From Rhamnusium bicolor (lineage: Eukaryota > Arthropoda > Insecta > Coleoptera > Cerambycidae): DNA of 64,000 bases. The translations under genes were made by a program, and so were the position numbers. The stretch covers positions 1 through 64,000 of the forward strand of contig JANEYF010005911.1 in assembly GCA_029963845.1 (NCBI GenBank), in the 5' to 3' direction. Below the pieces are notes generated by a model that was given only the letters and a program-made list of their open reading frames with translations, ran no database searches and had not been told where the DNA came from. Shown piece by piece: positions 21,745-34,136 of the stretch. The number at the start of each line of letters is the position of its first letter. Position 1 is the first letter of the stretch.

Positions 21745-22953
21745 GTGTTTGACACTATGAAAATTACATTACATAACCGAAGGAAAACTCTACTTAAAAA
21801 CTTTTTAATTAGAATAAGAGAAAAGAACCGCACCATATGCACAAGAATTCACCAACTCTTCACATTAGATCTAACTTCAACATACTGGCAAAGGAAAAAA
21901 TCAATACCACTAGTAGAATGCTATGAAGAAATAATACAAGAGATAGGAAATCTACACATAGAAGACACAGATCCAATATATAAAATAAATTTAAATGAAC
22001 ACGCTGAAGTTATATACATATATGGAAGATATAGCAGATTTTCCGATTCCATCAGAAATTCAAAGTTTAAATACGATCTACTACTTAAAGAAACGTATAA
22101 GGTATTCACCGATGGATCGAAGGCAGACAAAGGGACCGCATGGGCTTTTTATGATGCGTAACTAAAAGTAGGTAAACAGGCCAAACTTAAAAACCACAAT
22201 TTAGTATTTACTCTGCGGAACTGGTAGCTATATTAGAAGCAATAAAATATATTCAGGAAAAGAATCACAAACATAACTTAATTTTGTCAGATAGTAAAAG
22301 CTCACTAGATAAGCTACGTAATATAAATAATAAATCCAAAATAAACTACATACTAGCTAATATATTAAATGAAATACAGCACTGTAAAGCACTAGGAATA
22401 AATATAACATTCTTATGGATTAAGGCACATTGTAGCATAAACGAAAATGAAATAGTAGATAACTTAGCAAAATCAGCCGTAAACTCTAATCGAATATCCG
22501 AATATAAATATACCAAATCAGATCTAAGTAACTACTTCAAACAAAAAGAAAAGACTGTTGGAAAAGAAAATATCAGGTAATAGACAAAGGACTTTATTAC
22601 AAAAGTATACAGGAGAACCCCTGTGATAAACCATGGTACCCAAAGTTACATATACCAACAAAAACTTCACTAAAACCATAGTCCGATTACGTTTCAACCA
22701 AGGAACCTTCCCAGCACATGCGTATAGTATCAACCTGAGTGATACACCTAACTGTGAATGTGGAGAAATAGGAGATTTACAGCACATCATTTTAGAATGT
22801 AAATTACGAGAGGAATCCATTAATACCCTAATTAAAAAAAAATATCTGACGAAAATGTTGAAAAACCTATTAAAATATTTAGTATCTTTAAAGAACGAAA
22901 ATGTATATATACTATTATATAACTATATCGTCAAAGAGAAAATTAGAATATAA
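21745..22953 (+). pseudogene. 3' end of a LINE with RNase H (I/R1-like group)
   Basis: Three consecutive plus-strand pieces belong together. The first, 21745-22161, ends in the RNase H start TYKVFTDGSKADKGTAWAFY. The second, 22284-22580, has the RNase H middle and end (MSDSKSSLDKL; ITFLWIKAHCSINENEIVDN, LAKSA). The third, 22633-22953, is the C-terminal Cys/His region with CECGEIGDLQHIILEC. This order (RT, RNase H, zinc-binding tail) is typical of RNase-H-bearing non-LTR elements. The reverse transcriptase is missing, as in 5'-truncated insertions, and stops or shifts separate the pieces. A 3' untranslated tail probably continues to about 23480. Confidence 0.75.
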
Positions 22954-23662
22954 GATATATTTTTTTTTGCTATTTTTTTGATAAATGTATATTAAACTTA
23001 AAATAGATACATCCTTGTAATTAGAATAAGTGAATCCTTTGTTGTGAAACATTTCCTCTTCGAGGCTACGTCAGTTTCTCTTCGCCATGATTAGCCCCTT
23101 GGTAACTCAGTGTCCTTGTACGTTCCTGATATTTAAAAAAAAAAAGAAAGAAAAGAAAAGAGGAGTAAAAAAGGGAAAACCAATAAAAGAGGGAAAAAAT
23201 CTATATACGTAAGGGAAAGGGTATGGGTATTATGGTTAGAGTAAGGTAGGCAATTCTTGGTAAGGGCATAGAGAATGACCCTATAAGTCGACGAGGTTAG
23301 AGGTAATATTATACAGGACTTAACAAAATGGTTATATAGTTCTAACTATACGTTCGTCCCACATGGCACTGAGCTAATGGTTTCCATAACCACGGCCAAA
23401 AAGGGTGGGTGGATGGGTAACCGGAACTTTTCGGGAACGCCACTGTGAACGCACCCTTCCCCCATGAAGAAGAAGACATTATGAAAAATAAATTACTAAA
23501 TTTTGTGAATACAATAATTTGTCGAATAATAAATCAGAAATTATCGGTTTGTATTCACAAAAACACAAGGTTGATTTCTTGTTTCAATTTTAAAATTGCA
23601 ATTTTTTAGTCTGTGAACGACATGTCACAAAACGTCACCTGCCATGATGGTTTTAAATGTAA
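22954..23662. other. LINE 3' tail and spacer
   Basis: An A/G-rich tract (23128-23215) and a moderately GC-rich segment ending near 23475 (GCACCCTTCCCCCATGAAGA) are consistent with the 3' untranslated region of the LINE. No gene was seen. Confidence 0.35.
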
Positions 23663-23711
23663 TGTCACTCTTGTAGTAAGCAGAACCTTGTTTGTTTACT
23701 ACAAGAATGAC
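23663..23711. repeat. Short hairpin repeat
   Basis: TCACTCTTGTAGTAA is followed after about 15 bases by its inverse TTTACTACAAGAATGA. A third direct-like copy (TTACTACAAGAATAACG) follows at 23713. It is probably a remnant of a small inverted-repeat element. Confidence 0.45.
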
Positions 23712-23918
23712 GCTTACTACAAGAATAACGTCACAGTAAGCAGTATTTGTATATTTGAAATTTTGATTGCCATTTTATACTATAAAGCGATTTCATCTAA
23801 GCGAAATAAAAATTCCTGTGGACTAATACTACTATAAAAACATTTTAAGACAATTTAAAAATAAAAGTCAATTAGCCTGTTGTAAAACAGAAAATATGTT
23901 TATGTCTGTTAAACAAAT

Positions 23919-24182
23919 TTACATCATATTAAACTGTATGCAGATAATAAGATAAGTGGTCACAGCTGAAAACAGTGAAGCTAAAACCGATTGATTGACT
24001 GTATAAAATCCTGCGGCAGTAAATTTTGGTGTTAATTCTCTAGTATATTGGGCTAAAAAATGTAATTCTTTTCTCAGAGGTGATTCTGGCATCCCCTCTT
24101 GTAAAAGGCAGCATGTAGTTGTAACTTTTCTACCATTTTTCTCAACTGTGTCACAAGACATTACAATACTAGTAGTGAAAAC
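23919..24182 (-). CDS. Gr C-terminal exon, candidate shared 3' exon for Gr B and Gr C
   Basis: After a 3' splice site (TTCTTTTTAG) the exon reads VFTTSIVMSCDTVEKNGRKV for the sixth membrane segment and the loop after it. It then gives LTPKFTAAGFYTVNQSVLAS and the hallmark TYLIICIQFN in TM7, and stops after NMM: 87 codons starting in phase 0. It is close to the Gr A exon at 54590-54856. No other intact C-terminal exon lies between here and the 5' exons of Gr C (34137-35020), the hAT-split pseudogene (37.6-40.0 kb) and Gr B (44286-45155), all in the same orientation and all ending in phase 0. It is therefore either the private last exon of Gr C or a common last exon. Joined to Gr B it would give 377 residues. 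Confidence 0.75.
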   Translation of the reverse strand, partial: VFTTSIVMSCDTVEKNGRKVTTTCCLLQEGMPESPLRKELHFLAQYTRELTPKFTAAGFYTVNQSVLASLFSAVTTYLIICIQFNMM

Positions 24183-24916
24183 CTAAAAAGAAAAAAATAT
24201 ATTTTGAGGATACTTTTCTCAGCCTACAAATAACCTCATATAAGTTATTTAGTCGAAAGCCTGAGTACGGCTAGTATGGAATTGAGTTTCACGAAATAAG
24301 CATAGTATAGACCTGGATTTAACCGTATTCGCTTGTTTATATTTTCAATGTAGGTTTTTGTGCTCAATTCAGCTAGCAACAACTTAACAATTGTACAAAA
24401 AAAGTATAAACCCAAAATAAAAGTATTGAATTTAACGTATTGACTACACATACAGCAGTTACAGTATCAAGTTCGCTTAATATAAATTGTTACTACACAG
24501 CAAGAACTGCGAGGAGGTAGGAGGTATGAGCATTTCTTGCCAGGAAAGGATGGGTATGGAATATTAGTATAGAATAAAGAGATTATTTAAAAAGTAACAA
24601 GAAACCTTTAAAAAAACAAAATAAAAACAAAAAAATATACTCTCAAAATAGTAACAGAAACACATATTTTTCTCAACAAATTAACTAAAAATAAATTCTA
24701 ATAGTAAAATTATTACTATAATAAAAACAGATACAATTTTGACAAAATAAAAAAAAATAATAACATTAATAAATAATAATATTAATAAATAATAACATCC
24801 TGAAAAATAATGTTTCTCAAGCACTGAACTACGAAAGCACAAAAACGGAATTAAATAATGCAGTTGATATCAAAAAATTCACTTTTCCACTTCACATCAC
24901 TTCAGTTTACCTCATT

Positions 24917-27900
24917 TCACATTGCTTCTTCCTCTGAATACTCGCCCCTCCCACCCTCTTCTTCATTTTCAGATGAACTACTATCCTTGTTCAAATTTAT
25001 AATAAATTTGTTTCCACTATTTATTTGAAATTTGGCAATTTTTAAATAATCATCCTCAATTGTAATTACTTTCCTAATTCTTTTCTCCCAATCGGCCTTG
25101 TTAATTTTCGACACGACTTTTTTATCTAATTTCGGAAAATTATTTCCTTTTCTTACGTTTTTCTTCAGTTTACACCAAATTAATTCAATCGGGTTGAATA
25201 TACAGAAATATGGCGGTAATGTCAACAATTTGTGGCCATATCTCTCCGCTACATTATCTATAATATACTTCTCATAACTTTTCATTTGCAGGACTTCCAA
25301 CAGTTGTGCTTTATTATAATTTTTCTCATAAAAGAGATCATGTTTCATTAAAAAAATTTGTAACTTTAGCTTAGGAGAACCCTTGTTAGGAATTTTATAC
25401 AGTTGTCTCGAATGGTACTTCTCATTGTCAAGAACAATAATGCTATGCGGTTTTAATTTTGGAATTAATAATAAATAAATAAATAAAAATGTCTTTATTT
25501 AACCTGGCGGGGTGTCAGCTCATTGAGCTGCTGTGAATGCCAACCAGGGCTCTACATTATATTAAACAATGTGCGCATAATTGTATCATTTCAGTAGTGG
25601 CAAAAAATATCCATAAGACTTACAAAATATGTGAGAAGAGAAAAAAATACAAAAGAAATATAATTTTATAAGACAAGAAAAAAAACATTTAAAAGAAACT
25701 ATTACAAGTACATAAATATTTAAAACTGATTCAGAAGAAAAAGCGTTTTTAATTTTTTCTTAAATAAAGAGTAGGATAATGACATAAAAGACTGGGGAAC
25801 TTTATTAAACAAATCTGACGCTAAATATGAAAAAGAAGATTTAATGAGAGTTGTTACATGCCTAGGAATATGCAAGGTATTTGCTACAAATCGAAGATTA
25901 GCATTGTGATATTGGTTTCGAAAAAATAAGTTTGTTTTTGAGGTATATGGGTGATTCATTTTTTAACACTGAGTAAACCAGACAGATAAGGCGGAGCTCC
26001 CATCTTTGATGCATATTAAGCCAATTATTTATTTTCTAATGAGGAGTGATATGCTCACGTTTGGGAACATTAGACGAGAAACGAACACATGAGTTTTGGA
26101 CCTTTTGCACTATATAAGCCTCCATTTCTGTTAAACAAGGGCCATAGAAAACATTTCCGTATTCAATCTTGGACAGGATTAACGAGTTTGAGAGCCTTAG
26201 TTTTGTTTATATCGATAGTACATGTTTAAACTGATAAATTGTTTTGAGTTTAGCATATGAGGATTGCACAAACTTTGTTACATGTTCCTTAAAAGTTAAA
26301 TGACAATCGAAAATAACTCCAAGATTTCTCACCGCACTTTTAGTACAAATTTGCTCTCCGGCTATTGATAGTTTTACAAGGTTATCTTCAAAATCACTCC
26401 TAGCAGATCTGAAATTTATAGAAACGGTTTTATTGCAGTTAAGTTTTAACCCCTGTTTATCTAACCATACGGATATATTAGACAGATCCTCGTTAATTTT
26501 TGCAACGGATTCATCAACGGTTGTAGGCCAATAAGATAAATATATTTGTGTGTCATCCGCATACGAACGTATTTTACAATATTTTATAACTTTCGGTAAA
26601 TCTTCCAAATATAGTGAAAACAAAATTGGACCAATTATTGAGCCCTGGCGTACCCCCGATTTGACCACTAAACTATCAGATATTTGCAAATAACCTCTGT
26701 TATAAATTTTAACGGTATGCATTCTATGTGACAAGTAGCTACGCAACCATGCTATAGCTTTTGATGTTAAGCCGAAGTAGTGCAATTTTTGCTAAAAGCA
26801 TTTTATGATTTATACAATCAAACGCCTTTGTAAGATCAAGCAAAACGGCTGTAGTTATCATAGAATTATCTATAGCTGCTAAGTAGTCATCATTTATATC
26901 CAAGAGAGTTGTAACAGTACTATGGCCGGTGCGAAAACCAGATTGGGCATGAGGGAGCAAGTCATTAATTTGTACATGTTGTTTTAGCTGATCGTGAATT
27001 ACCCTCTCTAATATTTTCGAGAAAATTGACAGAATATTAATAGGCCTGAAGTCACTTAAAGTTTCTGGTTCACTTTTTTAGGTAGAGGTATAACGCTCAC
27101 CGTTTTCCATTGAGAGGGAACTGTATTAGTCTGAAGCGAGAAATTTATTATATGTGTAACTACGTCCATACAAAAGGGTAATATCATTTTGATCATGTTT
27201 AAAGAAAAACCATCTACCCCAGCTGCATTCGATTTAATTCTATTAACAGCGATTAAAACACTTTCTGAGGTAACAAATGTTAAAGACATTTTGCCTATAA
27301 CAGTTTGAAGCGTATTGTTGTTATAAAAATCCACATCCTCGTTACTAACTAATGTATTCGGAACAGAATTAATAAAATGGTTATTAAACATATTTGGATT
27401 ACCAAAAGTTACTTTAAGCATCACTGTTTAAACTTGAATTATGAACGCCTAACTGATTTATTGTTTTCCACCACTCATATGAACTAGCATTCGCTCTTAG
27501 TTTAAATTCAATATATGCCTTTTTTTCGCGTCTTATTGATGCCGTTACTAAATTCCTTACCTGCTTGTAATATACCCATTTATTATTTGCAACATCAACG
27601 TCATAACCCTCATGTCGAATATATTTTTTGTATTTAGAAAATGCTCGATTACGAAGTCTCATCATGAATTTAGTGTATTTTCAAACCATTTCTCAAATAT
27701 TTCTCCCTCGATGTTCTTGTGGTAATCCACATTACAGTTTTCTATGTTTTCCCGCACAGTTTCAATGCATTATCAACCCATCCATCAACTGATCCACAGT
27801 ATAATATAATCAACCGAGTCCCTTTATTAGGGTCAATGAGATTGATTGACATTTCCCAGATCCATCAGCCCATCCTCTTTTTACGGCGTCATGAGTATAA

Positions 27901-28435
27901 TACCAAGTTTCATCTAGATAATAAATTGGTCTGTTTTCCCTTCTGAGTTCTTTTATCTCTTCTAGATATAAATTTCGCCAATCCACTATTTATCTGTTTC
28001 TATAATCGCCAATCATTTATTAATAGTTTGATATTTAAATCTAATTTTCCTAAGCCAAGTTCCTAAATTTCTTTTGGTATATTTGTGATGATAATCTATT
28101 TCTTTTAATTTTCTGTCTACACGTCAATAGTTGTGATTTTATTTTTCTACTACGCGTCGTAAACTAAAGTTCTTAAAAGTTTTGCTAACGATGGGTCCAG
28201 AGTTTTCGATTGACCGGCGTTGGATTTTTATTTTCTTGGGGAGGGCACCTTCTTTCACCAATTTGTGTATTGTGGGATGGGGAACGTTAGTTAGAGATGC
28301 TGTTTCACCTAGTACATCCAAATCATATAAATTAGGGTCATTAGCTCGTCGCTTCAAAAGATTATTGTAAACATTAAGGCAAATTTGTTTCTCTTGCTCG
28401 TTCAAATGTAACCGATTTTTTCTTACTGAAAACAC
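24917..28435 (-). pseudogene. DDE transposase of copy 1, interrupted by LINE
   Basis: The N-terminal part (28435-28139) starts MFSVRKNRLHLNEQEKQICL and contains helix-turn-helix-like sequence. The middle part (down to about 27670) includes a Tyr-Val-Asp-Glu-Thr-Trp-like catalytic box in degraded form (27930-27890), then GWADGSGKCQSISL and YHKNIEGEIFEKWFENTLN. After the LINE, reading resumes at about 25466 with LIPKLKPHSIIVLDNEKYHS, which holds the second catalytic Asp. It continues through LPPYFCIFNPIELIWCKLKK, which holds the Glu, to an acidic tail ending EEEAM. This D, D, E order with the PIELIW box is the IS630/Tc1/mariner pattern. Stops and shifts in the middle part also inactivate it. 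Confidence 0.7.
25468..27667 (-). mobile_element. 5'-truncated jockey/CR1-like LINE nested in the DDE element
   Basis: Reading on the minus strand: RLRNRAFSKYKKYIRHEGYD (27660), then a linker with IRREKKAYIEFKL. The RT fingers follow (KSNAAGVDGFSLNMIKMILP; PSQWKTVSVIPLPKK). The palm comes next (AQSGFRTGHSTVTTLLDIND; TAVLLDLTKAFDCINHKMLL; GVRQGSIIGPILFSLYLEDL; SYADDTQIY with both catalytic Asp). A C-terminal piece at 25959-25720 ends KKKLKTLFLLNQF. The frame is broken at about 27420, 27050, 26960-26740 and 26200. The 3' end carries an ATTT-type tail (TTTATTTATTTATTATT, at 25468-25487 in inverse). The endonuclease is missing, as in typical 5'-truncated insertions. Confidence 0.75.
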
Positions 28436-28881
28436 AAATTAACTTTGATTTTCTTTATCACTGTAATCACTATCACTTTCATTTTCACAAACAAGTAAGA
28501 TGCAGACGTAGAGGCCTCCCACGGTCGAAACATTTTTACATCAAATACAGTCTTAAATTTTCAACAACACACCAGCAAATAAACAGACATAAAATAATTA
28601 TTACTCATATTACACTATTACACAACTCACTTCAACACGATAATCTTCTTAAAATATTTTCAAAAATACGCACGCACTGCAAGAATGGTTCGGTAACAAA
28701 ATTAAGTGCGTCTTTGAAGTATCACAGAATGTAAGTGAAACTCCGTCTCGGTCGCGTGCCAGCAAAAACAACAATCGTCGTTCTCGCTTTTATGTTAGCG
28801 GTGTAAAAGGTGGAACATGTCATGTATTATACATTTCCCGCCCACATATGGGCTTCACAATATAGGTTTCGCTGATTATAC

Positions 28882-29683
28882 AACATAAGATATAATAAAT
28901 AGAAACAACCAAGCAAACATTTAAATTACTTATCGATGTAGACGAATAATTGGCTTGAAGCAATGCAATAAAGGCGTTTCAGGCTCTTTATCTATTTATC
29001 TTGTTGATATGCCGCTATATACAGGGTATTTCATAGGCTCGAAGAAACTGTTAAAGTGAACGTAGAGTAAAATGTGAATAAAATAAATTTTAGACCTACC
29101 ACTCAATTTTTTTTTTAAAGTAATCAAATGGCCCATTCATTTTAAAAAACTGAACTAAAAATTGATCTTTTAAAAGTCAAAGGTATCAAAAAGTGACACT
29201 GTGGAGTGAATGAAGATATTTTAAGATAATTTAATTTTTTTATTAAAAAAAATCAAGGTACAAAAACAAATTATTTTTGATAATTAAACATTTAACCTTA
29301 CATTTAACTTTGCAAATGTCAAAAAACTGTTAATCGTGATAATGAGCTTTATTATAGTCTGTAATAAGGCACATGTCGAATTAATATGCTGAAAGTATAC
29401 TAACAAGAAAGGTTAACCAAGTTATTATAGTCCGTCTCATCCATTGACTTACAATAACAGGTAATGGGTGGAACCTTGGGAATAGTTTAAACAAGCTGGA
29501 GCAAACATGAGGAAGGGAAAGGCAAACGGTAATCCATAAGAGAGAAAAAGAAAGGAAAGACTAAAGTCATATGACTTTAGCCTCTGCCAATAGGAAATAC
29601 GTGGATATTATTTCATCTCTTTCAATACATCTTGGCAACACATACTATCTCTAGGCTCCATCCATTATTAAATATTAAATTTA
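28882..29683. other. Spacer, no gene recognised
   Basis: AT-rich. TACAGGGTATTTC at 29021 resembles the outer end of mariner-type repeats, but no partner end was found. Confidence 0.35.
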
Positions 29684-29807
29684 TGGTCTCATCGCTATTT
29701 CACTTGATTATACAAGCTATCAAACGTGTCTATGTTTGATAGTTACCAAAGTTAACGTCGGTGCTTTGATATGGCTTGTGCAAACAAATGAAATAGGGAC
29801 GAGACCA
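29684..29807. mobile_element. Small MITE, about 23-bp inverted ends
   Basis: TGGTCTCATCGCTATTTCAC at 29684 is mirrored by ATGAAATAGGGACGAGACCA ending at 29807. The sub-terminal CAAGCTATCAAA and TTTGATATGGCTTG are also inverse. Total length is 124 bp and it is non-coding. Confidence 0.6.
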
Positions 29808-29906
29808 ACTATACCTTGAAAACAGCAATTTTTTTTCGTACAGAAATATTTATCGAACGTAATTTTCCGAATGAATCTTTACTAGTTGTAATTTATATTA
29901 TGTAGG

Positions 29907-30062
29907 TAGGCTTGTGCGATTCGGTGAATTCTGAATCAATTTTCGATTCGCAAAAATATCGGTTAATCGAATCGTTATCGTAATTCGATTCTAATCACGA
30001 ATAGATTCACACGGAGCCGGATCGAATTGAATCGATTTATATGGAACGAATCGAATCGAAGT
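29907..30062. repeat. GATTCGAATCG-rich possible hAT terminus
   Basis: Starts TAGGCTTGTGCGATTCGGTG and contains many copies of AATCGAAT/ATTCGATT on both strands. A matching stretch ends at 34038 in the other orientation (CAAGCCTA, preceded by GATTCGATTCGA repeats at 33893-33945). TAGG ends with sub-terminal transposase-site repeats suggest a hAT element. The 8 bp outside the two ends do not match, so they may belong to two different insertions. Confidence 0.4.
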
Positions 30063-30779
30063 TACGATTACTAAAATAAGATGGTGGGGGAATGTTGCCA
30101 GCAACACTACGTGGTTCTTTTAAACCAAAGATTATAATCTTTGGTAATACTGTACAATTTGGATTCTCAGCTAACCAAGGTTTTCATTCAGGTGCTACAG
30201 CTTTTTGCATTTTGCAACGTGAAATTAGTGAATCGTAAGGGAATACCGATTTGTACAGTTCTAAGATCTGAAAAATATTTAAAAGGTGTTGTATGTCGAG
30301 TTCTGTAACTCTCCTTACGTACTTAATAGAATATGCAGAATAACTGAATTTTTGGTAGTTCAACACAACAATTTTCATATAAACCAAGGTATAAAACATA
30401 CAGAATGTTCTAGTTGAGGAACGCAGGAACCAGGCAGCTCTGTTTTTAGAAAGTTTTGGAAAATCGTAAAAACTGTATACAGATTGTGTACTTACTGTAG
30501 TCATTAGACATTGAAGGTAGACTGAAAATTGGCATCGTATTGGGGGCGTTGTGCACTGTTGACTGTACGACAGCTAGATGGAAAATGAATTCTCTGCTAT
30601 CCTAATGCTTACGTTGACTAGCGATCGTGACGGATTACTTGCCTCTGGATTACATTGTAACGTTGCCATTTAAGAGACTCCATGTTTAATAATTCAGTAC
30701 ACAACCTGTATACAATTAAATTTTATTGCTGAATTCGTTTTTGAATTTTCGTCGGTAGCATTTTTTGCATTATACCTTA

Positions 30780-31500
30780 ATACACTAAGATCCTACCTCC
30801 GCAACAGAAATCAATTTGTATAATATCAGCGTCATAGATCTATGGAATTTATATCTCAATAATACGTTCCACAGGGTTCGGCATTGGACCACTTTTTATT
30901 TATTGTATTCATAAATGATATTGTACTTGACCTCCATTGTCTATCTCTATTATACACCGATGGCTAGACAATTTATCATAAAATTGATAGTAATATGACT
31001 ATAATAATTTACAGGCAGAGTTAAACACACTCAATAACTGGTGAATCAAATATAGACTCTAAATATCAGTAAATGCAATATGGTTTTATTTAACAGGAAA
31101 TTAAACAAATTGCAATTAGATTACGATATTAATGGTTGAAAAGTTGCGATAGTTTCAACTTCACTTTCGACTTCAACTTCTAACTTTCTTTTGGGGAGCG
31201 TATAAATAATATTGAATCATCAACCTTTAAAATGCTTGGTTTTATCATGCGCAAATACCGTGATTTTCATAATACGATTACACTAAAGACTATACAACAC
31301 GCTGGTATGACGTCTTGAGTGCTACATGCTACGATATTCATATTAATAATACTGAAGATAGTACTATGAAGTATCGTAGAGACATGCAAACTGAGGTACT
31401 TTTATTTAAACTTTTAAATAATATGACAGATCGTCCAAAATTACTGAAAAATTTAATTTTAGAGCACGCACTTGGACATTAGATCCACACCCCTCTTTTA
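30780..31500 (+). pseudogene. Non-LTR reverse transcriptase fragment
   Basis: The plus strand, across several stops, reads LRSYLRNRNQFV, then YVPQGSALDHFLFIVFINDI, then LLYTDG in place of the YADD box. Further on it reads FKMLGFIMRKYRDFHNTITL, the order of jockey/CR1-type RT domains. The catalytic box is destroyed and many stops are present. It is an old fragment on the left of hAT-A copy 2. Confidence 0.55.
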
Positions 31501-31652
31501 TGTACGAAATGCGTACACAATAATTTTAATGTTTTCTATTTTAAATAATATTAACTAAGTCAAATTTTATAAAAATTTTGATAATTTTTCTGTTAATCAC
31601 CTTAATTTGTATTACTTTCATATGATTTATATGTTATATAATATATACATAC

Positions 31653-33641
31653 CACTGGCGGTTCTTCTATAGGGTCATTTGGTCAATGACCTCCCACATA
31701 GAGCTATTCATTTTCTGAAGTTTAGAAATATATAATATATATATATTTTTAATATTCTTAAAAAATATATTAAAGTTTCTAGTTCATTCTATGCACAATA
31801 CTATTCAAATATCGAGCCTCTACATTCATATTTACATTATTCATTTATAGAATTTAAAAATCTTGGGTCAATCCACAACTTGTCCTCAAAGCTAGCTACG
31901 GACCGAATTTACAACGAATTAAAGTGAAATAGACTTATGCACGAATCGTCAAAAAGCAAAAGAGAGAAAACACTGGCGGGGACAATGTCCCTGACACATT
32001 TTACGTAAACGGTAACGCACGAAATTCAGTCGAACACTAGCAGTCTTAATGCTGCCTAGGTACGCGTTGGTCGGTAAATTCTGTCGCGTTGTTTTTAATG
32101 TTTTTATTTTTGAACATTTTATTAGTAAATCTCTACGTGAAATTAAGTAAAACAGTGTTATTGGTGTTTACTATTAAATATGAGTGTTGTACAAAATATA
32201 TTAAAACTGAAAGATGGACATAATAAAGTACAAGCAGTTTTTGTGTTTAGATACGTTTTAGACGGTGTTGTATATGAAAGATTTTGGAAATTTATTCAGC
32301 CTCAAGGAACGACATCGTAGCATTTGACAGATGTAATTTTAAAAGAGTTAGAATGTCTGAAAATTAATGAAAATCCTGAAAAATTGATAGCACAAAGTTA
32401 CGATAGAGCATCAATAATGAGTGGTGCTTTTGGAGGTGTACAAGCCAAAATTAAAAAAAGTTATCCTTCAGCAAATTTTATTCATTGTTACGCTCATCAA
32501 CTAAATTTAATTTTACAAAAAGCATCAAGTCAGGATAAAAGCATAAAAATTTTTTTTGCTAATTTACATAGCTTTTCTTCATTCTTTGGAAAATCGCCAA
32601 AAGAACAGCCGTATTAGATAATGTTGTTAAGGTGAGATTACCTAAAGCGGCTCCAACACGATGGAATTTTAATACAAAGTGCATAGAGACTGTTTCTACC
32701 TATCGAACGGAATTATTAGTTTGTTTAGAAAAAATCATTGATAATGAATCAGAAAACAACACTCTAAACCAAGCTATTGGTTTAAAAAACTACTTACAAA
32801 ATGAACATTTTTCTTTACTGGTTAAATTTTTTCATTTAGTTATGCCTCATTGTGGTATATTGTTTAATCAATTACAAGAATGTAATATCGATGTCATAAC
32901 AGTAAATAAGTGTATTGGCGTTTTTAATAGTAAAATTAAAGACATCAGAAATAAAATTTTGAATAACTATTTGGAGGAGACATCCATGCAGTCTGCCCAG
33001 AGATGTAAAACGGAAGAATCAAAAAGGAGAATTTCATTAGAAGTTTGTGATATAATTACATCTGAGATCAAAAACAGGTTTGGCTTCAGTAATCATTTAG
33101 CAGTGTCTCAGTTATTTCACGCAGATCGATTTAAAGATTATAAAAGAAGCTTTCCTCAAGATATTTTTAAATTAGTTAAAACGGAGTATCCAGTCATAAA
33201 CCATTTGAAACTTAAAACTGAATTAGAAGTATTATATAGTCGAGAAGATTTTTCCAATAGTGAAGGTGCAGTTGCTTTGTTACAGCTTTTTATTAACAAT
33301 AATTTGTGCAATACTTTTTCTGAAAGTGTCAAACTGTTAAAAATCTTGTGTACTCTCCCTATGACTACCGTCGAAAGTGAACGTTGTTTTTCCACCTTAA
33401 AAAGATAAAGACATTTTTAAGAAATACCATGGGTCCGGAAAGATTATCTTCTTTAGCTATGCTTACCATAGAAAGGGCATTAATAAAGAAGATAAAAGAC
33501 TTTAATGATAAAGTAATTGACCACTTTGCATCTCAAAAAGACCGGAGGATCGACTTGGAATTTAAATCACTTTAAAAGGTAGGTAATACAGTAAACTTTT
33601 CTAATTGACCTCCCTATCTCTTGACCCACAAACCGCCACTG
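31653..33641 (+). mobile_element. hAT-A element, copy 2 (1989 bp)
   Basis: Begins CACTGGCGGTTCTTCTATAG and ends ACAAACCGCCACTG. The flanks are ATACATAC (31645-31652) and ATACGTAC (33642-33649), an 8-bp target duplication with one mismatch. It is in inverse orientation to copy 1 and the same as copy 3. Confidence 0.88.
32180..33575 (+). pseudogene. hAT-A transposase copy 2, stop and frameshifts
   Basis: The frame from ATG at 32180 meets a CAG-to-TAG stop at 32318-32320. It reads on from 32324 (LKINENPEKLIAQSYDRASI; the DGA box is DRA here), shifts near 32600, and continues from 32632 (RLPKAAPTRWNFNTKCIETV) to 33408. It shifts once more inside the STLKR motif and ends LEFKSL at 33575. As in copies 1 and 3, no zinc-finger N-terminus precedes the ATG. 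Very high identity to copy 1 in the C-terminal half points to a recent common source. Confidence 0.75.
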
Positions 33642-34136
33642 ATACGTACGTCATGTTAGTACTCTATATCCGGCCCTGTAAATGAAATGTAATTTCTGGT
33701 AGGCATGTGTATGTAAAATGAAATAAAATAAAATCATTATTGCCATATAAGAAATAATAGGCAGGAATTATACATCTTCGATATATTTTTATGTAAAGGG
33801 TGCGTTGAGAAAGTTTTACTACATGAAGTAAAATCTTTTTTATTTCCATATACTATTTACATTCTACGTTAAATTCGATGTGACGCCGATCCTATTCGAT
33901 ACTCCGATTCGATTCGAGAGGCTGATTCGATTCGATATGCCGATTCGATATTTCGAGTCCATTTTTTTTTTTAATCCGTGAATCTATTTGAAAAGAAAAT
34001 TGACTCTAATCGATACATCAATTTTTTCTTCAAGCCTAATTTCTATCAAGTGTGTATATTACTAGACTTTTTTCTCATTGTGCTCAATATTAGCTTGTTT
34101 TTGAATAATCATGTTAAATTATTAAGAATTACTTAC

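Larger units (their letters stand above)
24290..28881 (-). mobile_element. IS630/Tc1-like DDE element, copy 1, with nested LINE
   Basis: The 5' end (right side, at 28881) reads inward as GTATAATCAGCGAAACC. Its inverse relative, GGTTTCGCAGACTATAC, closes the 3' end of copy 2 at 58318-58334, so these are terminal inverted repeats. The 3' end of copy 1 is less well defined (about 24290). It shares with copy 2 the stretch around AGGAGGTATGAGCATTTCTT (24520). The transposase within is split by a LINE at 25468-27667. Confidence 0.6.

Noticed and set aside
29899..34046. A complete hAT element from 29907 to 34038
   Set aside because: The 8-bp flanks TATGTAGG and ATTTCTAT do not match and the ends are only partly inverse, so I kept them as separate termini.
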